A DNA stretch of 64,000 nucleotides from Legionella micdadei (GTDB taxonomy: Bacteria; Pseudomonadota; Gammaproteobacteria; Legionellales; Legionellaceae): assembly GCF_000953635.1 (NCBI RefSeq), contig NZ_LN614830.1, positions 3,054,501 to 3,118,500 of the forward strand. The letters are read 5' to 3'. The translations under genes and the position numbers were made by a program. The notes beneath the pieces were generated by a model. The model was not told where the DNA came from. It did not search any database and saw only the letters and a list, made by a program, of their open reading frames with translations. Position 1 is the first letter of the stretch. The number at the start of each line of letters is the position of its first letter. Below are positions 51,571-61,799 of this stretch, one piece after another.

Positions 51571-52884
51571 TTAATTCACTGTCACTCCATCGGGAATGCC
51601 GGGGTTTTCTAAACTTAAGATTCCTGTATTAAAGTCATAGGCAAAAATTTCGGCATAGCGTCCCCAATCGATCATGGTGCGTAAAACGCGTTCAGCTTCT
51701 TTCTCACTGAGGTAATCCTCAAGCTTGGATAAAAACCGCTCTTCCGAAACGCGATGGCCAATTTTTTCATCCAACACCCGACGGATATAGCGTGCTAAAG
51801 GTACTTTTTCCAAGAGGCGTTTCGCGAACAACTGCTTGCGTGCCTGTAAATCGGCTTCAGAAAATTGTTTGCCCAATTCACTAAGCTGAATATCACCATC
51901 TGAAACTTTAGCAAAACCTAGAATTTCTAACGTTTCCAATATGGGGAATAAATCATCGATGTTCATCATTAATTCATCAGCCAGCTCGGGTAAATCAATT
52001 TGATCTTTAAATGACTTCATGGTCTCAATTAAACCAGATAACTCCGAAGGTTCTACATCGGGTAACCGATAACCCAAGCCAATTTGTCGCTCACGCTGCG
52101 CTCCCCTTGCCTTTTCTTTAGGTCCAGTCGTCATTAAGGTGTAGATCTTATCAACTAGATCCCTGAACTCTTCGGTTTCTGGATTGCGAGGTTGATCTAA
52201 GCTGACTTGTAATTCAGCACGGATATAACCTGGATCGCTGCCAAAAATAATAATGCGGTCCGCAAGTGTCGCCGCTTCTTCGATGTTATGGGTAACCAAT
52301 AAGATGCCATTCGTATTCGTTTTCTTTTCCTGCCATAATTTAAGCAGGTCTGACTTCAAGTTTTCGGCGGTAAGCACATCGAGTGCAGAAAAAGGCTCAT
52401 CCATTAACAATACATCAGGATTAATCACCAAAGCACGGGCAAAACCAACTCGTTGACGCATTCCACCAGATAGTTCTTTGGGAAAAGCAGATTCAAAGCC
52501 ATCAAGACCAATAGTATCAATAGCTTCAATTGCCCGATGACGCCTCTCTTCTCGACCAACACCTTGAGCCTCTAACCCTAATTCCACATTTTCAAGCACA
52601 GTTAACCAGGGCATCAACGCAAAGGATTGAAATACCATGGCAATACCTGGGACTGGACCTGTCACTGGTTTACCACGATAGGTGACAGTGCCTGATGAAG
52701 GGGGGACAAGTCCCGCAATGATGCGCAACAGAGTCGATTTTCCCGATCCTGATTTGCCGAGCAAAGCGACAATCTCGCCTTCATGCAATTTAAAATTGAC
52801 GTCTTCGAGGACTAAAAGTTCTTGTGTGGATGCCTTTTTAAATGATTTGCGGCAATTCTCAATAGCAATAATGGTCTCTGACAT
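51571..52884 (-). CDS. ABC transporter ATP-binding protein with C-terminal AAA-associated domain
   Basis: 437 aa. The N-terminal 250 residues are a nitrate/sulfonate/taurine-type ATPase: Walker A LLGKSGSGKSTLL, Q-loop VFQSFALMPW, signature LSGGMRQRVGFARAL, Walker B VLLMDEPFSALD, H-loop VTHNIEEA. The last 150 residues (SELSGLIETMKSF and ELADELMMNIDDLFPILETLEILGF) match the AAA-associated C-terminal domain seen on some of these ATPases. Forms a transporter with the permease 7 bp upstream. Substrate unknown; no binding protein adjacent. Confidence 0.92.
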   Translation of the reverse strand: MSETIIAIENCRKSFKKASTQELLVLEDVNFKLHEGEIVALLGKSGSGKSTLLRIIAGLVPPSSGTVTYRGKPVTGPVPGIAMVFQSFALMPWLTVLENVELGLEAQGVGREERRHRAIEAIDTIGLDGFESAFPKELSGGMRQRVGFARALVINPDVLLMDEPFSALDVLTAENLKSDLLKLWQEKKTNTNGILLVTHNIEEAATLADRIIIFGSDPGYIRAELQVSLDQPRNPETEEFRDLVDKIYTLMTTGPKEKARGAQRERQIGLGYRLPDVEPSELSGLIETMKSFKDQIDLPELADELMMNIDDLFPILETLEILGFAKVSDGDIQLSELGKQFSEADLQARKQLFAKRLLEKVPLARYIRRVLDEKIGHRVSEERFLSKLEDYLSEKEAERVLRTMIDWGRYAEIFAYDFNTGILSLENPGIPDGVTVN

Positions 52885-52891
52885 AGCATCC

Positions 52892-54631
52892 TCAACTGAA
52901 ATTGAAGCGTTCTTCCGCCAATCGATAAAGTGGGCGCCAGATTAGGTGATTAAATGCCAATACGTAAGTGCACATCATCGCGGTACCTAAAGCTATTTTT
53001 GGAAAATCTCCTGCTATTGTACTTGCATGAATGTATTCACCCAAACCGGTAGCCTCCAAGGTTGTGTTTCCCCAGCTCACCCATTCCGCGACGATACTCG
53101 CGTTCCACGCGCCTCCGGCGGCGGTTATAGCCCCTGTAATGTAAAAAGGAAAAATCCCTGGCAAAGCCAAGCGTTTCCACCACTGCCATCCTTTTACACC
53201 AAAATTATCTGCCGCCAAATAAAGCTCACGCGGAATTGTTGACGCACCCGCAATCACATTAAATAAAATATACCACTGTGTACCTAAAATCATCAGTGGA
53301 GTTACCCAAATTTCGACGCTCAGGTTAAATTGTACAATGGCTATTACAAACAAAGGATAGAACAGATTAGCTGGAAAAGCGGCAACAAATTGGATAATCG
53401 GCTGGATTTTCTGTGCCAACCGAGGTCTTAAACCGATCCAAACACCGACAGGAATCCAAATTAATGAGCTAATAATAATGAGTACAATAACTCGGGTTCC
53501 CGTCGCTGCACCAAGGAGAAAAACATGCAAAACTTCTCTTAATTTCAGCTCAGCTAAAATAAAATTCATAAGTAACCAGCCGCCACAAAAGATAGCAATC
53601 AGTACGAATGTATTCCATATCCAATCAAGATGCTTTTGCCGACGTATATCCATTTCTTTAGCTACTTTTGTCTTCCGCCGAGATAACCAATTCGTATTGA
53701 CTAAATTGTCCTTAACAACTCTCATTATGCTGCCAAAACGCTTCATTAACCGGCTACCGCGAATTAAATCAATTAACCAAGATTGATACTCTTCCTCTTC
53801 AGGAGAGAGTTCCACTTTAAATTTTTCTGACCAGGCGATAAGCGGTCTAAACAAGATTTGATCGTAAAGGAATATGACGATGACCATGGTCAAAATCGCA
53901 TAGCCTACAGCATGTAAGTCTCGCTGCTCAATCGCCAGCGCAATATATGAACCAACTCCAGGTAAGCGAATATCCTGATGTGCCACTGCGATAGACTCTG
54001 ATAAGACCACAAAAAACCAACTAGCAGACATGGACATCATCAGATTCCACAGTAAACTAGACATTGAAAAAGGAACTTCAACCTTCCAAAACCGTTGCCA
54101 AGGCGATAATTGAAACATTGCCGCAGCTTCTTTTAAATCGTGCGGTAATGTCTTTAAAGATTGATAAAAACCAAAAGTAATATTCCAGACCTGTGCAGTA
54201 AAAATAGCAAAAATGGAGGCGCACTCGGGCCCTAATAAACTCCCAGGAAATAAATGGATAAAGCCAGTTACAGTAATCGATAAAAAACTTAACACAGGCA
54301 CTGATTGGAGGATATCAATCGCAGGGATAATTATTTGCTCCGCGCGACGGTTTTTTGCAGCCAATGCACCTACAGCAAAAGTAAATAGTATCGATAAAGC
54401 CAAAGCGATAAACATTCTTAATACAGTTCGGGAAGCGTAGAAAGGCAGTTTGATTGGGTCTAATGAAATGGGTAATGGCTCGCCTAACTGATAAGGGCTC
54501 GCCATCTGTTTACCGGCCCAACCTAGGAAAAAAAGGACGAAAAAAACAAGAATGAGTAATAAAATATCCCAACGATTAATAAAACGACTAACGTTTTCCC
54601 GGTTGGCAAAGTAAAAACGGCTGTTACGCAC
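52892..54631 (-). CDS. ABC transporter permease with duplicated membrane domain
   Basis: 579 aa, two tandem BinPDT-type halves, each with about six membrane segments. EAA-like loops include LKEAAAMFQLSPWQRFWKVEVP in the first half and YLAADNFGVKGWQWWKRLALPG in the second. A single polypeptide therefore replaces the usual dimer. It is the first gene of the pair with the ATPase. Substrates of this double-permease family are poorly known. Confidence 0.9.
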   Translation of the reverse strand: MRNSRFYFANRENVSRFINRWDILLLILVFFVLFFLGWAGKQMASPYQLGEPLPISLDPIKLPFYASRTVLRMFIALALSILFTFAVGALAAKNRRAEQIIIPAIDILQSVPVLSFLSITVTGFIHLFPGSLLGPECASIFAIFTAQVWNITFGFYQSLKTLPHDLKEAAAMFQLSPWQRFWKVEVPFSMSSLLWNLMMSMSASWFFVVLSESIAVAHQDIRLPGVGSYIALAIEQRDLHAVGYAILTMVIVIFLYDQILFRPLIAWSEKFKVELSPEEEEYQSWLIDLIRGSRLMKRFGSIMRVVKDNLVNTNWLSRRKTKVAKEMDIRRQKHLDWIWNTFVLIAIFCGGWLLMNFILAELKLREVLHVFLLGAATGTRVIVLIIISSLIWIPVGVWIGLRPRLAQKIQPIIQFVAAFPANLFYPLFVIAIVQFNLSVEIWVTPLMILGTQWYILFNVIAGASTIPRELYLAADNFGVKGWQWWKRLALPGIFPFYITGAITAAGGAWNASIVAEWVSWGNTTLEATGLGEYIHASTIAGDFPKIALGTAMMCTYVLAFNHLIWRPLYRLAEERFNFS

Positions 54632-54868
54632 AATGCCCCCTATTTAATCTGGTTATGCTGATGGAATATTTGAACGAACTTACTTGATTTGGATTTGCGA
54701 AAATCCAAGACCGCCTAAAATAACATAAATACTCGGATCTGTCGCCAACCTAGCCAGCGTTTTCATTTATTGACTGCAAAAAAATTAGTTTGCAATTGCA
54801 GCCTTAGCATTGAAACAAACTACAATTAGAAATATATTTTCGCTGTCATGATCTTGAGGATAGTCCCA

Positions 54869-55393
54869 ATGCATAAATTCAAACTCTGTGCTGTTTTCGC
54901 TCTATTTGCTTTGTCGCTATCAGTCAAGGCAGCTCCTCTTGACAATGTTCAACTTGCAGTTTGGGCGAATGAGGCCATTGTTGCGACTTATACTTATGAT
55001 TATAAAAATTTTTTGCAGCGCCAAAAAGAAATTGCCAAATATTTTACAGCAGATGGATGGACAGCTTATAGTGCAGCAGTTACTGCATCTAAACTTCCCG
55101 AGACCATCCAAGCAAATTCCTATAATGTCAGCGCCGTTGCCACCCTGCCCCCAACAATTAATACTTTAGGGTCTAATCAATGGGAGGCTAAGATGCCTTT
55201 ACTTGTGGTTTATAAGAATCCACAGTACCAACAAAAACAAACCTTAGAGGTCACTATCCGTTTCACCCAAGCACCAGGGGGCCAGGGCGTTCGGGGGTTT
55301 GCCATCACAAGTTTACAAGCGAAGGTTAGTGAGCCGCCTTGCCAATGTCAACCTAACGAGAATAGCAATTCGTCTACAACAAACGCACAATAA
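54869..55393 (+). CDS. DotI/IcmL-family protein, orphan paralog
   Basis: 174 aa. A signal peptide (FKLCAVFALFALSLSVKA) is followed by the DotI/IcmL-like domain: VQLAVWANEAIVATYTYDYKN, FTADGWTAYSAAV and MPLLVVYKNPQ. DotI and DotJ are inner-membrane parts of the Dot/Icm secretion system; this copy is alone, has a cleavable-looking signal instead of an anchored N-terminus, and ends with a cysteine pair (PPCQCQP). The ATG at 54869 is chosen (GAGG nine bases upstream). The 3' end overlaps the convergent gene by 20 bp. Confidence 0.85.
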   Translation: MHKFKLCAVFALFALSLSVKAAPLDNVQLAVWANEAIVATYTYDYKNFLQRQKEIAKYFTADGWTAYSAAVTASKLPETIQANSYNVSAVATLPPTINTLGSNQWEAKMPLLVVYKNPQYQQKQTLEVTIRFTQAPGGQGVRGFAITSLQAKVSEPPCQCQPNENSNSSTTNAQ

Positions 55394-55841
55394 TTACCAC
55401 CAGATGCAAAATAATTAGCATAATTAGCAACACGAGGATTAGGTTTAATTTTTTTGGCATTGTGACATCAAGTACCGCTTGTTCAGGATTATTGGGATTG
55501 TAAAATACATCGATTTCAGCATTTCTTTCATAAGCCATTGCTGCTTTATAAGCCACTTTGCGGGCATATTTACTGTTGGGATTATTATGAGCTGTATCAA
55601 GAAATAAATACTCACCAACAAAATCTTGATCAAAAACCTGATAACTGTATTTAATCCTTGGCCATAATCTAGGGCCTTCCCGCGTCCATTCAAAGGAAGT
55701 AATACGTCCTTTAGTGATTAACCAAGAACGAGTTTGAACAAGTGCCTTCCTGTCGCGCCAAAAGTACCTTAGCAAAAAGATGAGAAATAAGAGCCACACC
55801 AAATCCAGCAAACTTTGCCAAGATAATAACCGACTTAGCAC
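55374..55841 (-). CDS. DUF3592-family membrane protein
   Basis: 155 aa with an N-terminal membrane segment (LLDLVWLLFLIFLLRYFW), a beta-rich central region (TKGRITSFEW, PRIKYSYQVFDQDFVGEYLF, VFYNPNNPEQAVLD) and a C-terminal membrane segment (LNLILVLLIMLIILHLVVIIV). The V-F-Y-N-P-x-x-P pattern is typical of DUF3592. Function unknown. Confidence 0.82.
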   Translation of the reverse strand: MLSRLLSWQSLLDLVWLLFLIFLLRYFWRDRKALVQTRSWLITKGRITSFEWTREGPRLWPRIKYSYQVFDQDFVGEYLFLDTAHNNPNSKYARKVAYKAAMAYERNAEIDVFYNPNNPEQAVLDVTMPKKLNLILVLLIMLIILHLVVIIVRLL

Positions 55842-55960
55842 TCGCTATCCTTATTAAAGTGAATAACATCAGTATGCGCATAACCCCAATGCCGTCAAGT
55901 TAAGGCACCCCCGGTATGTCCCGCGGCTTATCCGCGGAACCCCTTTTCGACCAACGCCTT

Positions 55961-56224
55961 TTACCAATTATAATAGTAACAGCAAGGACGATAGTAAGGA
56001 CGATAATAGTAGGTACGGTAGTAATAGGGACGATAATAGTAAGTACGATAGTACACGGGGCTTACATAACCCGGCCCTATATAAACACCACCGCCACGAT
56101 AAAAACCTCCATATCCCCAACCAGGCCCCCAACCCCAATGAGCATCACTAGGAACAGAAACGAATAAGCATAGGCCAAAAAGTAATGCGCCGAGGAGCTT
56201 ATGGCCTCTGACATTGATATTCAT
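55961..56224 (-). CDS. Small secreted Gly/Tyr-rich protein
   Basis: 87 aa from the ATG at 56224. Signal peptide (GALLFGLCLFVSVPSDA) then HWGWGPGWGYGGFYRGGG and a tandem run of YYRP and YYRT units (about 63-83). AGGAG lies seven bases before this ATG (rather than the ATG 30 bp upstream). Tyrosine-rich small secreted proteins of this type are common in Legionella, and their function is not known to me. Confidence 0.72.
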   Translation of the reverse strand: MNINVRGHKLLGALLFGLCLFVSVPSDAHWGWGPGWGYGGFYRGGGVYIGPGYVSPVYYRTYYYRPYYYRTYYYRPYYRPCCYYYNW

Positions 56225-56372
56225 AGGAATCTCCTTTCCCGACGATTTGACCATACTATAAGTATAGACCCTCCAAATAGCCGAGCCAGAGATTCGCGCG
56301 CCAAATAAGGCTGTCCAGATAGGGGCATAGGCCCCTACTTAATTTTTCAATGGCGCATTAGCATGAATTTTA

Positions 56373-56756
56373 TTACTGCTTCTTAGATTCCCAGAATGCA
56401 ATGTGAGCCCCTGTAGGATCAACAATAACCATGAAGCGGCCCATTTCGCCTACTGGAGTAACCGGTACTTTAACTGTTGCACCTAGGCTTTTTGCTTTTT
56501 CTAGTGTTCGCTCAATATCGTCTACCAAAATATATCCCATCCAATGAGGAGGAATTTGGTCTTTTTGTTCTGTAGGAATTTGCCAAATACCACCAAACTC
56601 ATGCTCACCGTTAGTAATCATTGTGTAAGTCATATCACCAGCATTCTCCTCGGTGAATTTCCAACCAAGTAACTTGCCGTAAAAATCTTTGGCAGCTTGA
56701 ACATTAGAAGTGGCTAACTCATTCCAACAAAATTCTCCCGCTTTTGATCTCTGCAT
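56373..56756 (-). CDS. VOC-family (glyoxalase/bleomycin-resistance-like) protein
   Basis: 127 aa. One vicinal-oxygen-chelate module pair: GEFCWNELATSNVQAAKDFY and LGWKFTEENAG at the start, VDDIERTLEKAKSLGATVKV and GRFMVIVDPTGAHIAFWE at the end. Likely metal-dependent or a binding protein. The enzymatic role is not clear from sequence. Confidence 0.9.
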   Translation of the reverse strand: MQRSKAGEFCWNELATSNVQAAKDFYGKLLGWKFTEENAGDMTYTMITNGEHEFGGIWQIPTEQKDQIPPHWMGYILVDDIERTLEKAKSLGATVKVPVTPVGEMGRFMVIVDPTGAHIAFWESKKQ

Positions 56757-56971
56757 GATTCTATTCCTTCAATCCAGCTGAATCTTTTTTAGAAAGAAAT
56801 CTACTCTCTTTCCCCTTATGAAATGTCAAGACTACAGTAATTCAAAATATTGTGGAAGGTTGCAGTCCAAAAAACAAAACATCTTCCTATCATTATTAAT
56901 GATTTTGCTAGAAGCAATTTTTAGACAAAACACATTTGGACAGACTGAAGGTAAAAGATATGTTTTATCTC

Positions 56972-56999
56972 TTGTCGTAATGCCTCATCTCGGTATAAT
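56972..56999 (+). promoter_or_regulatory. Promoter of the glycine cleavage operon
   Basis: TTGTCG (56972-56977) and TATAAT (56994-56999) with 16-bp spacing, 35 bp before the gcvT start. No glycine riboswitch pattern is seen between it and the gene. Confidence 0.65.
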
Positions 57000-57033
57000 C
57001 ATCTGCACCAACGCGCGAAAAAAGGGAGTCGCA

Positions 57034-58116
57034 ATGATCGCAAAAACACCACTCCATGCTAGCCACGTGGCATTGGGTGCCAAAATGGTAGATTTTCATG
57101 GCTGGGAAATGCCTCTGCACTATGGCTCACAGTTGGAGGAGCATCACAGTGTTCGCCAACATGCTGGAATGTTCGATGTCTCGCACATGACTATCGTTGA
57201 TGTCCTTGGCGCAGGCGGCAGGCAATTTTTACGTAAATTATTAACTAATGATGTTGATTTGCTTGAGCACACCGGACGCGCGCTTTATAGCTGCATGTGC
57301 AATGAACACGGTGGAATCATCGACGATTTAATCGCTTACCAACGTGCCTCGGACAATTATCGTATCGTTTTAAATTCCGCTACACGCGCACGTGACCTAG
57401 CCTGGATTCGCAGCAAAAGCGAGGGATTTGCAGTTGGATTACAAGAGCGCAATGAGCTTGCCATGCTGGCGGTACAAGGACCTGAAGCAATAGCAAAAAC
57501 AATGAGTCTTCTTACTCCTGCTCAAACTGATGCAGTCTCGACACTCACTAATTTTGAGTGCGTGGATATTGACAGCTGGTTTTTTGCTCGTACTGGCTAT
57601 ACCGGCGAAGATGGGCTAGAAATTATCCTCCCTAAAGAAGAAATTACTCGATTATGGTCCTCCTTATTGGAGGCAGGAGTAAAACCATGTGGCTTAGCGG
57701 CCCGGGATACCCTTCGTTTGGAAGCAGGTATGCTGTTGTATGGGCAAGACATGGATGAATCAACCACCCCCTTGGAATCCGGGTTAGAATGGACCGTAAA
57801 ATGGCAACCAGAAGAAAGGGACTTTATTGGCATGGGCGCCCTCCTGTCTCAAAAACAGCAAGGTGTAAAACGTAAGTTTGTAGGCCTAATTTTACAAGAC
57901 AAAGGTGTTATGCGCAGCGGACAACGTGTGATTGTTGAAGGCCATGCAGATGGGGTCATAACCAGCGGAACCTATTCCCCCACTCTCGCTAAATCAATCG
58001 CGTTAGCACGGGTACCTGCTAAAACAGGAGAACAGGTAATGGTGGATATTCGCGGAAAACTCATTCCGGCTAAAGTGGTTAAACCTAGGTTTGTTAAGCG
58101 CGGACAAATTTTATAA
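57034..58116 (+). CDS. gcvT: Glycine cleavage T protein (aminomethyltransferase)
   Basis: 360 aa, transfers the aminomethyl group from lipoyl-H protein to tetrahydrofolate and releases ammonia. Typical parts are HGWEMPLHYGSQ, MFDVSHM, YTGEDGLEI, GLAARDTLRLEAGM and the C-terminal VDIRGKLIPAKVVKPRFV. The ATG at 57034 is chosen: GGGAG nine bases upstream and the promoter directly before it. The longer frame from 56818 would include the promoter. First gene of gcvT-H-PA-(yciI)-PB. Confidence 0.95.
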   Translation: MIAKTPLHASHVALGAKMVDFHGWEMPLHYGSQLEEHHSVRQHAGMFDVSHMTIVDVLGAGGRQFLRKLLTNDVDLLEHTGRALYSCMCNEHGGIIDDLIAYQRASDNYRIVLNSATRARDLAWIRSKSEGFAVGLQERNELAMLAVQGPEAIAKTMSLLTPAQTDAVSTLTNFECVDIDSWFFARTGYTGEDGLEIILPKEEITRLWSSLLEAGVKPCGLAARDTLRLEAGMLLYGQDMDESTTPLESGLEWTVKWQPEERDFIGMGALLSQKQQGVKRKFVGLILQDKGVMRSGQRVIVEGHADGVITSGTYSPTLAKSIALARVPAKTGEQVMVDIRGKLIPAKVVKPRFVKRGQIL

Positions 58117-58235
58117 GAATCCCTAAGTCCTTCTTTCTTCCCTTCCCCCCAGAAAACGGGAGAAGGCCTCGAAAGGCAAAAAACTTAGCAAATTGCTGAT
58201 TTGTACTGATTATAATTAATAAAGAGGACAATACC

Positions 58236-58616
58236 ATGGCAGAGTTAAAATTCACACGGACCCATGAATGGTTAGAACACAATCCTGACGGGGTAATGAC
58301 TATCGGCATTACAGAGCATGCACAGCAATTACTCGGCGACATGGTATTTGTTGAATTACCCGAAGAAGGTGACGAAGTAACTGCCGGAGAAGAATTTGGC
58401 GTTGTTGAATCCGTGAAAGCTGCTTCCGATGTTTATGCACCTGTCAGTGGGGTGATTGTTGCTGTCAACCAACGTGTGAGTGAGAATCCCGCGCTTGTTA
58501 ACAGTGATCCTTATGGTGCAGGTTGGTTAGTTAAAATTAAAGCGAGCGATCCATCTGAATTAGATAACCTATTAAATGCTGATGAATATCAAAACGAGAT
58601 AGCTGAGGATCATTAA
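58236..58616 (+). CDS. gcvH: Glycine cleavage H protein
   Basis: 126 aa lipoyl carrier of the glycine cleavage system. The lipoylated lysine is K61 in VESVKAASD, and [15 protein letters not shown] precedes it. 119 bp separate it from gcvT, and the next gene starts 1 bp after its stop. AGAGG before the start. Confidence 0.96.
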   Translation: MAELKFTRTHEWLEHNPDGVMTIGITEHAQQLLGDMVFVELPEEGDEVTAGEEFGVVESVKAASDVYAPVSGVIVAVNQRVSENPALVNSDPYGAGWLVKIKASDPSELDNLLNADEYQNEIAEDH

Positions 58617-58617
58617 T

Positions 58618-59979
58618 ATGCCTTATATTCCACATACTGCTGAAGATATTGAAGCCATGTTGGCGAATATTGGTGCCAGCAAACTCCAAGATTTGTTTGA
58701 CGAGATCCCTTCATCATTGCTTTACGGCGAGCTCAAAAACATACCCACGGGTATGAATGAGATGTCGATGCTCAAAGAAGCCCGTCATTTAGCAGATAAA
58801 AATCAAAATGGACTTTGCTTCGTTGGTGCAGGCTGCTACGAGCACCATATTCCTGCTGCAGTATGGGATATTGCATCTCGTGGTGAATTCCTAACGGCTT
58901 ACACACCTTACCAAGCAGAGGCAAGCCAAGGCACATTGCAGTTGCTCTATGAATACCAAACGATGATTGCCGAATTGACGGGGATGGATGTAGCCAATGC
59001 CTCAATGTACGACGGTGCAACAGCACTGGCTGAGGCGGTTCTCATGGCTGTGCGAATTAATAAGCGAAGTAAAACTAATCGTGTGCTGATTGCTGGAACG
59101 GTACATCCTTTCTATCGGGAAACTTTAGAAACTATCGTTCGTAATCAACATATCGAAGTCCTTACCTTGCCATTTGATGAAAAGCAAGGCATTACACCGC
59201 TTTCAGCGTTAGAGAAATATCGTGGTGAAGACATTACCGCCATAGTTATCGCCCAGCCTAATTTTTTTGGATGTTTAGAACTTGTTGATGAACTGACCAA
59301 TTGGGCACGCACTAACCACACAATCAGTATTGCCTGTGTCAATCCTATTTCACTGGCTCTGTTAAAACCGCCAGGCCAATGGGGTGAACACGGAGTTGAC
59401 ATTGTATGCGGTGAAGGACAACCCTTAGGCTCGCCAATGGCTTCAGGCGGCCCTTATTTTGGCTTTTTCAGTTCTCGCATGGAGTATGTGCGCCAAATGC
59501 CCGGTCGTTTAATTGGGCGCACTTTGGATAAAGACGGTAAAACAGGCTATAGCTTGACTTTGCAGGCTCGGGAACAGCACATTAGACGCGGCAAGGCTAC
59601 TTCAAACATCTGCACAAACCAGGGATTATTAGTTACTGCTGCAACCATCCACATGAGCTTGCTGGGGGCTGAGGGCATGCAACAGGTTGCTCGCCACTGC
59701 CATCATAATACACGTGCGTTAGTGACCGCATTGACACAAATCGATGGAGTGGAAACGGTTTTCTCAGCACCTTGTTTTCATGAAACACTTATACGTCTCA
59801 ATCAACCTGTCGACGAGATACTAACCCGCTTACGCGACTATGGCATAATCGGTGGTTATTCAGCAGAATCACATTATCCTCAATTGGCCAATACCTTACT
59901 GGTTTGTGCCACAGAAATGCGGACAAGTGAAGACATCGCACACTATGCCAATTCCCTTAAACAAATTCTGGCTCAATGA
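58618..59979 (+). CDS. gcvPA: Glycine dehydrogenase (decarboxylating) subunit 1
   Basis: 453 aa, N-terminal half of the split P protein, which decarboxylates glycine with pyridoxal phosphate. MPYIPHTAEDIEAML, GAGCYEHHIPAAV, YTPYQAEASQGTLQLLYEYQ and GEGQPLGSPMASGGPYFGFF are diagnostic. This half lacks the PLP lysine, which is on gcvPB. Starts 1 bp after gcvH. Confidence 0.96.
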   Translation: MPYIPHTAEDIEAMLANIGASKLQDLFDEIPSSLLYGELKNIPTGMNEMSMLKEARHLADKNQNGLCFVGAGCYEHHIPAAVWDIASRGEFLTAYTPYQAEASQGTLQLLYEYQTMIAELTGMDVANASMYDGATALAEAVLMAVRINKRSKTNRVLIAGTVHPFYRETLETIVRNQHIEVLTLPFDEKQGITPLSALEKYRGEDITAIVIAQPNFFGCLELVDELTNWARTNHTISIACVNPISLALLKPPGQWGEHGVDIVCGEGQPLGSPMASGGPYFGFFSSRMEYVRQMPGRLIGRTLDKDGKTGYSLTLQAREQHIRRGKATSNICTNQGLLVTAATIHMSLLGAEGMQQVARHCHHNTRALVTALTQIDGVETVFSAPCFHETLIRLNQPVDEILTRLRDYGIIGGYSAESHYPQLANTLLVCATEMRTSEDIAHYANSLKQILAQ

Positions 59980-59987
59980 GGTGACTG

Positions 59988-60296
59988 ATGTTTATTATAT
60001 TGCTTACATATAAAACACCGATTAGTGAAGTAGATAAGTATTTACAAGCACATCGCGAATATCTTGATTACCACTACAAACAAGGATTGCTGCTTGCATC
60101 AGGCCCTATGAAACCTCGTACTGGCGGTATCATCATTGCAGCTACTAACGATAAAGCCTATTTAGAAGAAGTGATTAAACGAGACCCTTATTACTTAGCT
60201 GAAATCGCTGATTATCAATTAATCGAGTTTACACCAGTCAAACATTGCAATGAACTTAAAGATCTTATCCAAAAAACGGAGGGCAAATTATGTTAA
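59988..60296 (+). CDS. YciI-family protein inside the glycine cleavage operon
   Basis: 102 aa, ferredoxin-like fold of the YciI family: [60 protein letters not shown]. It lies 8 bp after gcvPA and overlaps gcvPB by 7 bp, so it is fully inside the operon although it is not a known subunit. A metabolite-handling role is possible. The function of the family is mostly unknown. Confidence 0.9.
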   Translation: MFIILLTYKTPISEVDKYLQAHREYLDYHYKQGLLLASGPMKPRTGGIIIAATNDKAYLEEVIKRDPYYLAEIADYQLIEFTPVKHCNELKDLIQKTEGKLC

Positions 60297-61744
60297 TTTT
60301 TGAACGCTCAAAAGCCACCCGTCAAGCGACAGCACAAGCTCCTCATCCAATTGCAGAACCATTAGCAATCCCTGATCAGTTCTTGCGCTCTACCCCTCCG
60401 CGTTTGCCCGCTTGCTCCGAACTCCAAGTGGTTCGGCATTATACAAAGCTCTCGCAAAAGAACTTCGGCATTGATACCAATTTCTACCCATTAGGCTCAT
60501 GCACCATGAAATATAATCCTCGAGGGGTGCACAAAGCCGCTATGATGCCGCAATTCAGTAATCGCCATCCTTTGGCTCCGGAGAAAGCAAGCCAAGGCTT
60601 TCTGCAAATCCTTTTTGAACTACAAAATTACCTCGCTGAAATTACTGGCATGCAGGGTGTTTCACTCACGCCTATGGCGGGTTCTCAAGGTGAATTTGCC
60701 GGAGTGGCAATGATTAAGGCTTACCATCAGTCACGCGGTGACACAGCACGTGATGAAATTCTTATCCCTGATGCCGCGCATGGCACAAACCCTGCCTCTG
60801 CGGTAATGTGTGGATTTAAAGTCATTGAACTTGCAACAGCAGAGGATGGTGATATTGATCTCGAGGAACTTCGCAGTAAAGTTGGTCCTAAAACAGCTGG
60901 AATTATGCTAACCAACCCCTCAACCTTAGGGTTGTTTATGCGTCAAATCAAGGAAGTAGCGCAAATCGTACACCAAGCAGGCGGGCTACTTTATTATGAC
61001 GGCGCTAACTTAAATGCCATTTTGGGCCGAGTTAGACCAGGCGATATGGGTTTTGATGTCATGCATTTAAATCTGCATAAAACTTTTGCAACACCGCATG
61101 GCGGTGGCGGCCCCGGGGCTGGTCCTGTTGCAGTAGGGAAACGCTTGTTACCTTATTTGCCGTTACCGACTGTAGTGAAAGAAAATGATCACTACCGTTG
61201 GGCTACGAATAATGACATACCTCAAAGTATTGGGCGCTTGTCTTGTTTTATGGGTAACGCGGGTATTTTACTTCGCGCCTATTTCTATATTCGTGTTTTA
61301 GGCAGAGAGGGATTACTTCGCGTTTCAGATTTTGCCACACTAAATGCCAATTACCTGCTTGCCCAATTGGAGAAAGCTGGATTTAAACCTGCTTACCCGG
61401 GACGTCGGGCGACCCACGAATTTATTTTATCCTTAAGTCAAGAGAAAAAAGCTAATGGCATAACCGCAATGGATTTAGCAAAACGCTTACTTGATTATGG
61501 TTTCCATGCGCCGACAACTTATTTCCCGCTGCTCGTGCCTGAATGTCTACTTATCGAACCTACTGAAACAGAAAGCAAGGAAGAACTAGACGGCTTTATT
61601 AGTGCGATGCAAGCAATACGGCATGAAGCTGAAACAAACCCTAATCTCTTAAGAGACGCACCCCATACTCTACCAGTGAAACGTTTGGATGATGTCAAAG
61701 CAGCGAGAGAGTTAGACTTGAATTATTTTCATCATCAAGAGTAA
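60290..61744 (+). CDS. gcvPB: Glycine dehydrogenase (decarboxylating) subunit 2
   Basis: 484 aa, C-terminal half of the P protein with the PLP lysine in [52 protein letters not shown] and [13 protein letters not shown] are typical. Ends the operon. The yciI gene overlaps its start by 7 bp. Confidence 0.96.
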   Translation: MLIFERSKATRQATAQAPHPIAEPLAIPDQFLRSTPPRLPACSELQVVRHYTKLSQKNFGIDTNFYPLGSCTMKYNPRGVHKAAMMPQFSNRHPLAPEKASQGFLQILFELQNYLAEITGMQGVSLTPMAGSQGEFAGVAMIKAYHQSRGDTARDEILIPDAAHGTNPASAVMCGFKVIELATAEDGDIDLEELRSKVGPKTAGIMLTNPSTLGLFMRQIKEVAQIVHQAGGLLYYDGANLNAILGRVRPGDMGFDVMHLNLHKTFATPHGGGGPGAGPVAVGKRLLPYLPLPTVVKENDHYRWATNNDIPQSIGRLSCFMGNAGILLRAYFYIRVLGREGLLRVSDFATLNANYLLAQLEKAGFKPAYPGRRATHEFILSLSQEKKANGITAMDLAKRLLDYGFHAPTTYFPLLVPECLLIEPTETESKEELDGFISAMQAIRHEAETNPNLLRDAPHTLPVKRLDDVKAARELDLNYFHHQE

Positions 61745-61799
61745 TTTCTTACAACTCGAGCAAGAAAGTTACTTGAGGTTCGTCATTAAAACTCATTTT

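Noticed and set aside
55916-56167. 83-aa plus-strand frame opposite the Tyr-rich gene
   Set aside because: Its repeats are a by-product of the tyrosine-repeat DNA; the minus-strand frame has a signal peptide and ribosome-binding site.
57000-57033. Glycine riboswitch before gcvT
   Set aside because: Only 34 bases separate the predicted -10 from gcvT, too short for a riboswitch, and the longer upstream region shows no conserved aptamer pattern.
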